The position numbers were made by a program, and so were the translations under genes. A DNA stretch of 5,677 bases from Alphaproteobacteria bacterium. Its GTDB lineage: Bacteria; Pseudomonadota; Alphaproteobacteria; Micropepsales; Micropepsaceae. The notes beneath the pieces were generated by a model. The model searched no databases, was not told where the DNA came from, and saw only the letters and a list, made by a program, of their open reading frames with translations. Positions 1 to 5,677 of this stretch are shown here, one piece after another (position 1 is the first letter of the stretch; each line of letters starts with the position of its first letter). The stretch lies in contig CANBZE010000148.1 of the NCBI GenBank assembly GCA_947373775.1, forward strand, positions 1 to 5,677. The letters run 5' to 3'.

Positions 1-518
1 CCCTTGGGCTTGGCGTCCTTGGGTGTCGCGGGATCGGGGCAATTGGCGACGCCGCCGCCGCCGTCGATGCCGACGAACAGATCGCCGCGCCCGTCCAGGG
101 CGATGGGATGATTGGTGGCGGTCAGGCCGTCCACGATGGTTTCCGGCGGCGCGGCGGGCACCAGCGCATCGCCCAGTTCAAAGCGCACCACGCCAGTGCT
201 GGTGGCGGCATAAAGCCCGCCCCGGAAGATGCGGATGCCGGTGCCCTGGTCCGCGCCGGCGATATGTTCGGTCTGCACCGGTTTGTGATCGGGGCCCAGG
301 CGCAGCGCGATGATGCCGATCGATGGCGCGGTCTGGCCATGGCGGGTGGAGACATAGATGTCGTTGCCGCGCAGCGCCATGTGACGGATCGGGCCCAGCC
401 CGTCGGCCACCACGGTCGCATGAAAGCCCGGCGGCAGGGTCAGGCCATCGGGCTCGGCGCCAAGCGCCGGCGCCGCCGCCATCAACGCAACAACAGCAAC
501 AGAAAGCGTTCTGAACAT
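1..518 (-). CDS. Glucose/sorbosone dehydrogenase-like exported protein, N-terminal part
   Basis: The first 172 codons of a gene that continues past the left edge. Residues 1-21 (MFRT, then a hydrophobic Ala/Val/Leu run ending in ALGA) form a clear Sec signal peptide, so the mature protein probably starts near Glu22 in the periplasm. The mature part opens with LPPGFHATVVADGL (27-40), followed by short strand-rich units (HMALRGNDIYVSTR, GTGIRIFRGGLYAAT, HPIALDGRGDLFVGI). This is the usual opening of the six-bladed beta-propeller PQQ-dependent sugar dehydrogenase (GSDH/sorbosone dehydrogenase) family, whose members oxidise sugars or aldoses in the periplasm. Substrate, PQQ ligands and any fused cytochrome c domain lie outside the window or cannot be told. 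ATG 516-518 is preceded by purine-rich GGTGGGGAAAA. It lies 59 bases after xerC on the same strand and may share its transcript. Another soluble propeller protein without dehydrogenase activity is possible. Confidence 0.72.
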   Translation of the reverse strand, partial: MFRTLSVAVVALMAAAPALGAEPDGLTLPPGFHATVVADGLGPIRHMALRGNDIYVSTRHGQTAPSIGIIALRLGPDHKPVQTEHIAGADQGTGIRIFRGGLYAATSTGVVRFELGDALVPAAPPETIVDGLTATNHPIALDGRGDLFVGIDGGGGVANCPDPATPKDAKPK

Positions 519-540
519 GGATTTTCCCCACCCGTTTTTT

Positions 541-565
541 CGGCGCGGAGCCTAGCCCGCAGCCG
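541..565 (-). other. GC-rich hairpin between xerC and the dehydrogenase-like gene
   Basis: On the leftward transcript CGGC-T-GCGG pairs with CCGC-GCCG around an 8-base loop, giving eight G-C pairs with one bulged base. It begins 12 bases past the xerC stop. The run next to it (535-540) is A on this transcript, not U, so it is not a standard Rho-independent terminator for xerC. It may attenuate, protect mRNA 3' ends, or be a chance product of high GC. The rest of the 59-base gap shows no recognisable promoter. Confidence 0.4.
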
Positions 566-577
566 GGGGGCGCGCAA

Positions 578-1501
578 TTACCCCTTGCGGGATGCGCCGC
601 GCGGATGGGCCTTGGAATAGGTCGCCAGCAGGGCGGCGGTATCCATGGCGGTATAGACCTGGGTGGTGGAAAGCGACGCGTGACCCAGCAATTCCTGCAC
701 GGAACGCAGATCGCCGCCGCCTTGCAGGATATGGGTGGCGAAGGAATGGCGCAGCGCATGGGGCGTGGCCTTTTCGGGCAGGCCCAATGCGCCGCGCAGG
801 CGTTGCATCAAAGCCTGCGCCTCGCGCGCGCTCATCGGCAGACCGCGCCGCGACAGGAACAGCGGCGATGATGGCGCACCGCTGAACGGGATTTGCGCCG
901 CATAATCGGCCAGCGCCGATGCCACCAGCGGCAGCACCGGAATGCTGCGTTCCTTGCGGCCCTTGCCGACCACCGTCAGAGTTTCGCCCAGCGGAATGTC
1001 GCCGCGCTTCAGTCCCAGGGCTTCGGAGATGCGAAGGCCCGCGCCGTACAACAGCGTCAGCAGCGCCGCGTCACGCGCGCCCATCCATTCAATCTTGTGG
1101 GTGCCCGCTTCTTCAATGGCCCGTCCCGCATCGACAGCGGAAATCGGCCGTGGCAGACCGCGGCGTACTCGAGGCGTACGGATGGACCGAGCGGCGGCAT
1201 TTTCCAGAATGCCTTCCTTGGCGAGAAACTTGTAGAAGCTGCGCACCGCCGCCAGCGCCCGCTGCACCCCGCCCGGCCCCAACCCTTCGCTGCGGCGCGA
1301 GGTGATAAAGGCGCGAAAGTCGGCCTGGCTCAACTTGGGCAGCGATTTTTGCGTCATGGCGCCGCCGGTATGGCCGGCCTGGAAACCGATGAACCGCGCC
1401 ACGTCATCGCCATAGGCGCGCAAAGTGTGCGGCGAAGCACGGCGTTCATGCGCCAGCGAAGCCAGCCAGTTTTTGCGAAGCGCGTCTGCCCCGTCAGCCA
1501 T
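578..1501 (-). CDS. xerC: Tyrosine recombinase XerC
   Basis: A complete 307-residue site-specific tyrosine recombinase, close to the usual ~300 residues for Xer proteins. XerC works with XerD at the dif site, under FtsK control, to resolve chromosome dimers before cell division. The N-terminal SAM-like core-binding domain covers about 8-95 (ASPHTLRAYGDDVARF, VQRALAAVRSFYKFL). The catalytic domain covers about 115-300 with the full catalytic set visible: Arg157 (GAGLRISEAL), Lys180 (VVGKGRKER), His248 and Arg251 (HALRHSFATH), His274 (LLGHASLSTT) and nucleophile Tyr283 (QVYT). DLRSVQELLGHASLSTTQVYT and the gene's single-copy housekeeping setting favour XerC over XerD or a phage integrase. The ATG (1499-1501) overlaps the stop of the upstream transaldolase gene as TGATG, with AAAGG just upstream, which suggests translational coupling. 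Assigning C rather than D from sequence alone is the main uncertainty. Confidence 0.92.
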   Translation of the reverse strand: MADGADALRKNWLASLAHERRASPHTLRAYGDDVARFIGFQAGHTGGAMTQKSLPKLSQADFRAFITSRRSEGLGPGGVQRALAAVRSFYKFLAKEGILENAAARSIRTPRVRRGLPRPISAVDAGRAIEEAGTHKIEWMGARDAALLTLLYGAGLRISEALGLKRGDIPLGETLTVVGKGRKERSIPVLPLVASALADYAAQIPFSGAPSSPLFLSRRGLPMSAREAQALMQRLRGALGLPEKATPHALRHSFATHILQGGGDLRSVQELLGHASLSTTQVYTAMDTAALLATYSKAHPRGASRKG

Positions 1502-2157
1502 CAGCCTTTAATGGTGACGTTGGCCTTCTTGGCGTCGGCGACAAAGGCGGCCAGGCCTTTGTCGGTCAAGGGATGGCTGATCAACTTCTTGAAGATGTCG
1601 CTGGGCATGGTGCCGACATCGGCGCCGGCCAGAAGACACTCGCGCACATGGCTGATGCTGCGGATCGACGCCGCCAGGATTTCGGTCTTGAAGCCGTAAT
1701 TGTCATAGATGGCGCGGATGTCCCGGATCAGGCCCATGCCGTCTTCGCCCGCATCATCGACGCGGCCGATGAAGGGCGAAATGAAACTGGCGCCCGCCTT
1801 GGCGGCCATCCAGGCCTGCACCGGCGAAAAGCACAGCGTGACATTGACCATGGTGCCGGCCTTGGACAGCGCGGCGCAGGCCTTCAGCCCGTCCCAGGTC
1901 AGCGGCACTTTCACGGCGATGTTCTTGGCGATCTTGGTCAGGATCGCGGCTTCCTTCATCATGCCGTCGTAATCGGTGGCCAGCACCTCGCCGCTGACGG
2001 CGCCCGGCACGATCGAACAAATCTCCTTCAGCGATTCGACATAGTCGCGGCCCGTCTTGGCGGCGAGGCTGGGATTGGTGGTGACGCCGTCGACCAGGCC
2101 GCTGGCGGCATATTCGCGGATTTCGGCCACATCGGCGGTGTCGAGGAAGATTTTCAT
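1501..2157 (-). CDS. tal: Transaldolase, short (FSA/TalC-type) subfamily
   Basis: A complete 218-residue class I aldolase of the small transaldolase/fructose-6-phosphate aldolase family, with the normal length of about 215-220. It should move a dihydroxyacetone unit between sugar phosphates in the cytosolic non-oxidative pentose phosphate pathway. Visible motifs are [10 protein letters not shown] with Asp6, VTTNPSL with Asn28, and IAVKVPLT with the Schiff-base Lys83. Aligned by hand to E. coli FsaA (Gln59, Lys85, Tyr131), this protein has Glu57 (SGEVLAT) and Phe129 ([11 protein letters not shown]). Both are the transaldolase states, so I prefer transaldolase to fructose-6-phosphate aldolase although many databases name such proteins fsa. 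The ATG (2155-2157) is preceded by AAGG 11 bases upstream, which is in good register with an AAGGAGGT Shine-Dalgarno sequence. It is the first gene of the leftward string, divergent from priA, and its TGA overlaps the xerC start by one base. Confidence 0.93.
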   Translation of the reverse strand: MKIFLDTADVAEIREYAASGLVDGVTTNPSLAAKTGRDYVESLKEICSIVPGAVSGEVLATDYDGMMKEAAILTKIAKNIAVKVPLTWDGLKACAALSKAGTMVNVTLCFSPVQAWMAAKAGASFISPFIGRVDDAGEDGMGLIRDIRAIYDNYGFKTEILAASIRSISHVRECLLAGADVGTMPSDIFKKLISHPLTDKGLAAFVADAKKANVTIKG

Positions 2158-2214
2158 GGGACGGATGACCTTGTTATTGACCTTGGGGTTTGGCGGGGCG
2201 AAGTGTAGCCCAAG
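2158..2214. promoter_or_regulatory. Divergent promoter region between tal and priA
   Basis: These 57 bases separate two genes read in opposite directions, so promoters for both should lie here or extend into the coding ends. I find no convincing -35/-10 pair. TTGACC at 2177-2182 resembles a -35 box for the priA direction, but nothing at the right distance resembles TATAAT. The priA start has no strong Shine-Dalgarno sequence (CAAG directly before ATG), so its mRNA leader may be very short. The location is inferred from gene layout, not from a recognised motif. Confidence 0.45.
2166..2185. repeat. 8-base direct repeat with 12-base period in the divergent promoter region
   Basis: TGACCTTG occurs at 2166-2173 and again at 2178-2185, separated by TTAT. 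On the tal-coding strand this reads CAAGGTCA-ATAA-CAAGGTCA. The 12-base period is close to one helical turn, so a protein could bind both copies on nearly the same face of the DNA. The copy nearer tal also supplies the AAGG of its likely ribosome binding site. I do not recognise it as the site of any known regulator. Confidence 0.6.
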
Positions 2215-4440
2215 ATGAGACCCCGCTTAAACCCCACACCACCGCCGGAAATACTGCAAAAACCGGTTGTCGGCGTGTTGCTGCCGCTGCCGCTGGCCGG
2301 CGCCTATGATTACAAGCTGCCGCCCGGTTCCAATGCCGAGCGGGGGGCAATCGTTGCCGCGCCGCTGGGGAACCGCGAGCTGCTGGGCGTGGTGTGGGGG
2401 ACCGCCGAAGGAACCGTGGGCGACAACCGGCTGAAGGTTGCGCAGCCGCTGGAAGGCGCGCCCGCTTTGCCCGGCAAATTGTGCGACTTCATTGATTGGG
2501 TGGCCGATTACACCTTGAACCCGCCGGGCGCGATCCTGGCCATGGCGCTGAGAAGCCGCGGCGCCTTCGAGCCCGAAGCGCTCCGCACAGCCTATGTGCG
2601 CGGAAGTGTGACGCCGCCGCGCATGTCGGCGGCGCGGACGCGCACCTTGGAGGTGGCCAGCGACGGACTGGCGCGCAGCATTTCGGGCCTGGCGGAAGAC
2701 GCCAATGTTTCGGCGGCCGTGGTGCGCGGGCTGGTGCAGGGCGGCGCGTTGATTGCCACGCAGTTACCGGAGTTCGCACCGTTCAAGCAGCCGGACGCAA
2801 CCTTCGCCGCGCCGCAATTGAACACCGACCAGGCGGACGCTGCCAGGGTGCTGACGACCGCTATTGCGGCCAAAACGTTTTCCGCGCACCTGCTGGACGG
2901 CGTCACCGGTTCGGGCAAGACCGAAGTCTATTTCGAAGCCGTGGCGGAAGCGCTGAAGCAGGACCGGCAGGTGTTGATCCTGCTGCCGGAGATCGCGCTG
3001 ACGGTGCAATTCCTGGAACGCTTCGCGGCGCGCTTTGGGGTGCGGCCGGCGGAATGGCACAGCGATCTGTCGCAGAAGGAACGCCGCCGCACCTATCGCG
3101 CGGTGATGAATGGCGAAGCCCGCGTGGTTGTGGGCGCGCGCTCGTCTTTGTTCCTGCCCTTCCCGGAGCTGGGCCTGGTCATCGTGGACGAGGAACACGA
3201 ACAGGCCTTCAAGCAGCAGGAAGGCGCCATCTATCATGCCCGCGACATGGCGGTAGTGCGGGCGCGGATCGAGGATTGTCCGGTGGTGCTGGCCAGTGCC
3301 ACGCCGTCGCTGGAAAGCTTCGTCAATGCGCAAAGCGGGCGTTACACGCATCTGAAACTTGTGTCGCGGCATGGCGTGGCGGAAATGCCGGAAGTGCGGC
3401 TGATCGATCTGCGTCATGAGCGTGATGCGGTCGATGTTGAGCAGAAAGCACAATGGCTGTCGCCGCCGCTGCGCGCCGCGCTGGAAAAAACCCTGGCCGC
3501 GGGCGAACAGGCGATGCTGTTCCTCAACCGCCGGGGCTATGCGCCGCTGACCTTGTGCGAAGCCTGCGGCCACAAGTTCACCTGCCCACATTGCTCGGCC
3601 TGGCTGGTCGAGCACAAATACAAGCGCCGCCTGGCCTGTCATCAATGCGGCTATGAACTGCCGATGCCGTCTGTCTGCCCACAGTGCAACGAGCCCGGCA
3701 CTTTGATTGCCTGCGGTCCCGGCGTGGAACGGGTGGCCGAAGAGTTCGCCGCGTTCTTCCCGGGGGCGCGCTATGCCATCGCCTCGTCCGACACCTTGAC
3801 GCATACCGGCCCGGGCGAGATGCAGGGACCATTGCGCCTGTTCGCGCGCGGCGAGATCGATGTGCTGATCGGCACCCAGATCGTGGCCAAGGGTCATCAC
3901 TTCCCGCAACTGACTTTGGTAGGCGTGGTGGATGCCGATCTTGGCGGCAGCGATGGCGACTTGCGCGCCCGCGAGCGCACGTTCCAGCTGTTGCATCAGG
4001 TGTCGGGCCGCGCGGGCCGCGCCGAGAAGCCTGGCCTTGTCTTGCTGCAGACCCGCAACCCGGAAGATGCGGTGATGCAGGCCCTGGCGCGCGGCGACCG
4101 CGATGGCTTTTACGAACAGGAACGCCAATTTCGCGAAGCCAGCGCGTCTCCGCCCTTCGGCCGCCTCGCCGCGCTGGTGATCAGCGGCTATGACGGCGAC
4201 GCCGTGCGCGACATCGCGCGCCAGCTCGGCAAGGCCGCACCCAATGCGCACGATGTGAAAGTGTGGGGTCCGACGCCGGCCTTCTATGCCCTGCTGCGCG
4301 GCCAGACGCGCGAACGATTGCTGGTGCAAGCGGGACGGGGTGTGGATGTGCAGGCGTTTCTGAAAGCCTGGCTCGCAAGCGTCAAAATCCCCGCCGCTGT
4401 GCGCGTCGCGGTGGATGTGGATCCGGTGAGCTTCTTCTAA
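2215..4440 (+). CDS. priA: Primosomal protein N' (replication restart helicase PriA)
   Basis: A complete 741-residue PriA, a superfamily 2 3'-5' DNA helicase that recognises stalled forks and reloads the replicative helicase (E. coli PriA is 732 residues). The 3'-DNA-binding domain is at about 17-115 ([19 protein letters not shown]), followed by a winged-helix region to about 195. Helicase motifs are Walker A GVTGSGKT (229-236), LLPEIALT (256-263), DEEH Walker B (325-328), SATPSLES (361-368), [12 protein letters not shown] (553-564) and QVSGRAGRA (595-603). The zinc module has all eight cysteines (448, 451, 457, 460, 475, 478, 488, 491), spaced as in the E. coli protein. The end, [11 protein letters not shown], is the family's normal C-terminus. 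An in-frame TAG at 2206-2208 forces the start to be at or after ATG 2215, the first start codon available. GPGVER (501-506) replaces the enterobacterial GPGTER, which I take as an alphaproteobacterial trait. Its stop overlaps the convergent leuC by 4 bases. Confidence 0.97.
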   Translation: MRPRLNPTPPPEILQKPVVGVLLPLPLAGAYDYKLPPGSNAERGAIVAAPLGNRELLGVVWGTAEGTVGDNRLKVAQPLEGAPALPGKLCDFIDWVADYTLNPPGAILAMALRSRGAFEPEALRTAYVRGSVTPPRMSAARTRTLEVASDGLARSISGLAEDANVSAAVVRGLVQGGALIATQLPEFAPFKQPDATFAAPQLNTDQADAARVLTTAIAAKTFSAHLLDGVTGSGKTEVYFEAVAEALKQDRQVLILLPEIALTVQFLERFAARFGVRPAEWHSDLSQKERRRTYRAVMNGEARVVVGARSSLFLPFPELGLVIVDEEHEQAFKQQEGAIYHARDMAVVRARIEDCPVVLASATPSLESFVNAQSGRYTHLKLVSRHGVAEMPEVRLIDLRHERDAVDVEQKAQWLSPPLRAALEKTLAAGEQAMLFLNRRGYAPLTLCEACGHKFTCPHCSAWLVEHKYKRRLACHQCGYELPMPSVCPQCNEPGTLIACGPGVERVAEEFAAFFPGARYAIASSDTLTHTGPGEMQGPLRLFARGEIDVLIGTQIVAKGHHFPQLTLVGVVDADLGGSDGDLRARERTFQLLHQVSGRAGRAEKPGLVLLQTRNPEDAVMQALARGDRDGFYEQERQFREASASPPFGRLAALVISGYDGDAVRDIARQLGKAAPNAHDVKVWGPTPAFYALLRGQTRERLLVQAGRGVDVQAFLKAWLASVKIPAAVRVAVDVDPVSFF

Positions 4441-5677
4441 AGAGTCCGCACGTCCGTCAGGTGCCCGGTCACCGCAGCAGCAGCGGCCATGGCCGGTGAC
4501 ACCAGATGCGTGCGCCCGCCGCGGCCCTGGCGGCCTTCAAAGTTGCGGTTGGAGGTGGAGGCGCAGCGTTCGCCTTCCTTCAGCTTGTCGGCGTTCATCG
4601 CCAGGCACATGGAGCATCCCGGATCGCGCCATTCAAAGCCCGCTTCCAGGAACACCTTGTCCAGGCCTTCTTCCTCGGCCTGTTCCTTCACCAGGCCCGA
4701 ACCCGGCACCACGATGGCGTTCACGCCGGCAGCAACTTTCCTGCCCTTGGCGATGACGGCGGCAGCGCGCAAATCTTCGATGCGGCCATTGGTGCAAGAG
4801 CCGATAAAGACATGGTCCACCTTGATGTCGGTGATCGGCATGTTGGCGGTCAGGCCCATGTAAGCCAGCGCGCGCTCGGCGGCGGCGCGGTGCGTTTCTT
4901 CCTTCATCGCCGCGGGGTCCGGCACATTGGCGGTGATCGGCAGCGCCTGTTCGGGCGAAGTGCCCCAGGTCACCATCGGCACGATGTCGCGCGCATCCAG
5001 CACCACTTCGGCGTCGAACCTGGCGTCGGGATCGGAATGCAAGGTCTTCCAGTACATCTGCGCGCCTTCCCACGTGCCGCCCTTGGGCGCGCGGGGCTTG
5101 CCCTTCACATAATTCAAGGTCGTGTCGTCCACCGCGATCAGGCCGGCGCGGGCGCCGCCTTCGATGGTCAGGTTGCACAGGGTCATGCGCCCTTCCATCG
5201 ACAGGGCGCGAACCGCCTCGCCGGCATATTCGATGACATAGCCGGTGCCGCCGGCGGTACCGATCTTGGCGATCACGGCCAGGGCGATGTCCTTGGCGGT
5301 GACGCCATCGGGCAATTTGCCGTTCACCGTCACGCGCATGTTCTTGGAGGGCTGGGCGCGCAGGGTCTGGGTCGCCAGCACATGCTCGACTTCGGACGTG
5401 CCGATACCGAAGGCCAGCGCGCCGAACGCGCCATGGGTCGAGGTGTGGCTGTCGCCGCAGACGATGGTGGTGCCCGGCAGGGTCCAGCCCTGTTCCGGCC
5501 CGATGATGTGCACGATGCCCTGGCGGATATCGTCCATGGCGAAATATTCCACGCCGAAATCCTTGGCGTTCTTTTCCAGGGTCTCGACCTGCAGCCTGGA
5601 TTCCGGCTCGATGATGCCCTTGTCGCGATCCTTGGTGGGGACGTTGTGGTCGGCCACGGCCAGGGTCAGCTCGGGAC
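4437..5677 (-). CDS. leuC: 3-isopropylmalate dehydratase large subunit, lacking its N-terminus
   Basis: LeuC, with LeuD, isomerises 2-isopropylmalate to 3-isopropylmalate in leucine biosynthesis in the cytosol, using a [4Fe-4S] cluster. The reading frame stays open to the right edge ([14 protein letters not shown]), so the GTG at 5655-5657 is internal. Comparison with 466-residue E. coli LeuC suggests that about 55-60 N-terminal residues lie outside. Counting from that internal Val as 1, cluster ligands are Cys288 ([12 protein letters not shown]), Cys348 and Cys351 ([11 protein letters not shown]), with the same 60- and 3-residue spacing as in E. coli. Other hallmarks are [27 protein letters not shown] in two parts (67-92), [10 protein letters not shown] (153-162), [15 protein letters not shown] (364-378) and the [13 protein letters not shown] tail (387-399). 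The dual-signature LeuC pattern and the normal C-terminus set it apart from aconitase. The TAG stop (4437-4439) lies inside the end of convergent priA. leuD is not in the window, and expression would start beyond the right edge. Confidence 0.97.
   Translation of the reverse strand, partial: PELTLAVADHNVPTKDRDKGIIEPESRLQVETLEKNAKDFGVEYFAMDDIRQGIVHIIGPEQGWTLPGTTIVCGDSHTSTHGAFGALAFGIGTSEVEHVLATQTLRAQPSKNMRVTVNGKLPDGVTAKDIALAVIAKIGTAGGTGYVIEYAGEAVRALSMEGRMTLCNLTIEGGARAGLIAVDDTTLNYVKGKPRAPKGGTWEGAQMYWKTLHSDPDARFDAEVVLDARDIVPMVTWGTSPEQALPITANVPDPAAMKEETHRAAAERALAYMGLTANMPITDIKVDHVFIGSCTNGRIEDLRAAAVIAKGRKVAAGVNAIVVPGSGLVKEQAEEEGLDKVFLEAGFEWRDPGCSMCLAMNADKLKEGERCASTSNRNFEGRQGRGGRTHLVSPAMAAAAAVTGHLTDVRTL

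Noticed and set aside
323..514. A small + strand frame ending in a glutamine run
   Set aside because: The run comes from reading the signal-peptide codons of the - strand gene backwards. It has no independent support.
578..1501. The tyrosine recombinase as the integrase of a mobile element
   Set aside because: Its length and motifs match housekeeping XerC. It is translationally coupled to a metabolic gene, and there is no tRNA, attachment-site repeat or phage gene nearby.
893..1699. A 268-codon + strand open frame spanning the xerC/transaldolase junction
   Set aside because: It is antisense to two well-supported genes, has shadow-like Arg/Gln/Ala-rich composition and has no domain I recognise.
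1573..2208. A 211-codon + strand open frame opposite the transaldolase gene
   Set aside because: The opposite strand encodes a complete transaldolase with catalytic residues. This frame is Gly/Asp/His-rich antisense sequence without motifs.
2496..3419. A 307-codon + strand open frame inside priA in another frame
   Set aside because: It is an out-of-frame shadow of the priA helicase domain, with an Arg/Gly/Ala-rich translation typical of high-GC frame shifts.
3715..3732. GPGVER in PriA instead of the enterobacterial GPGTER as a possible defect
   Set aside because: All helicase motifs and zinc cysteines are intact, and from memory alphaproteobacterial PriA proteins commonly have Val here. It looks like lineage variation, not loss of function.
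2764..4329. A 521-codon open frame on the - strand opposite priA
   Set aside because: It lies entirely inside the unmistakable PriA coding region. Its translation is rich in His, Gln, Arg and Ala with no recognisable motif, as expected for an antisense frame of a high-GC gene with strong codon bias.
4788..4823. CTNGRIED in LeuC instead of CTNSRIED as an unusual cluster motif
   Set aside because: The cluster cysteine and its spacing are preserved, and Gly at this position is, to my knowledge, common in alphaproteobacterial LeuC.

Overview
The window is an ordinary, densely packed stretch of a high-GC bacterial chromosome (roughly 60-65% G+C by eye). The proteins look alphaproteobacterial. PriA has the GPGVER, SSD and DADLGG...[13 protein letters not shown] forms I associate with that class, and LeuC has [18 protein letters not shown] cannot place it in a genus. 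There are five protein genes and almost no non-coding DNA: the two gaps are 59 and 57 bases. I see no rRNA, tRNA, CRISPR array, insertion sequence, prophage or toxin-antitoxin module.

Left part (1-2157) is a leftward gene string: a transaldolase-family gene (1501-2157), then xerC (578-1501), then, after a 59-base gap, the first 172 codons of an exported glucose/sorbosone dehydrogenase-like protein that runs off the left edge. The transaldolase stop and the xerC start share one base (TGATG), so these two are very probably co-transcribed and translationally coupled. A GC-rich hairpin lies in the gap after xerC.

Middle and right (2215-5677): priA (2215-4440) is read rightward, divergently from the transaldolase gene across 57 bases that must hold both promoters. 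These bases contain a perfect 8-base direct repeat with a 12-base period. leuC is read leftward from beyond the right edge and meets priA tail to tail, the two coding regions overlapping by 4 bases.

Functionally it is a mix of housekeeping genes: replication restart (PriA), chromosome dimer resolution (XerC), pentose-phosphate carbon shuffling (transaldolase), leucine biosynthesis (LeuC) and probable periplasmic sugar oxidation. PriA and XerC both serve chromosome maintenance after replication trouble, but the arrangement does not show that they are co-regulated. I found no evidence of a new biological system. The items worth a second look are modest: active-site residues that point to transaldolase rather than fructose-6-phosphate aldolase, the coupled metabolic/recombinase gene pair, the repeat in the divergent promoter region, and the convergent overlap without room for a terminator.
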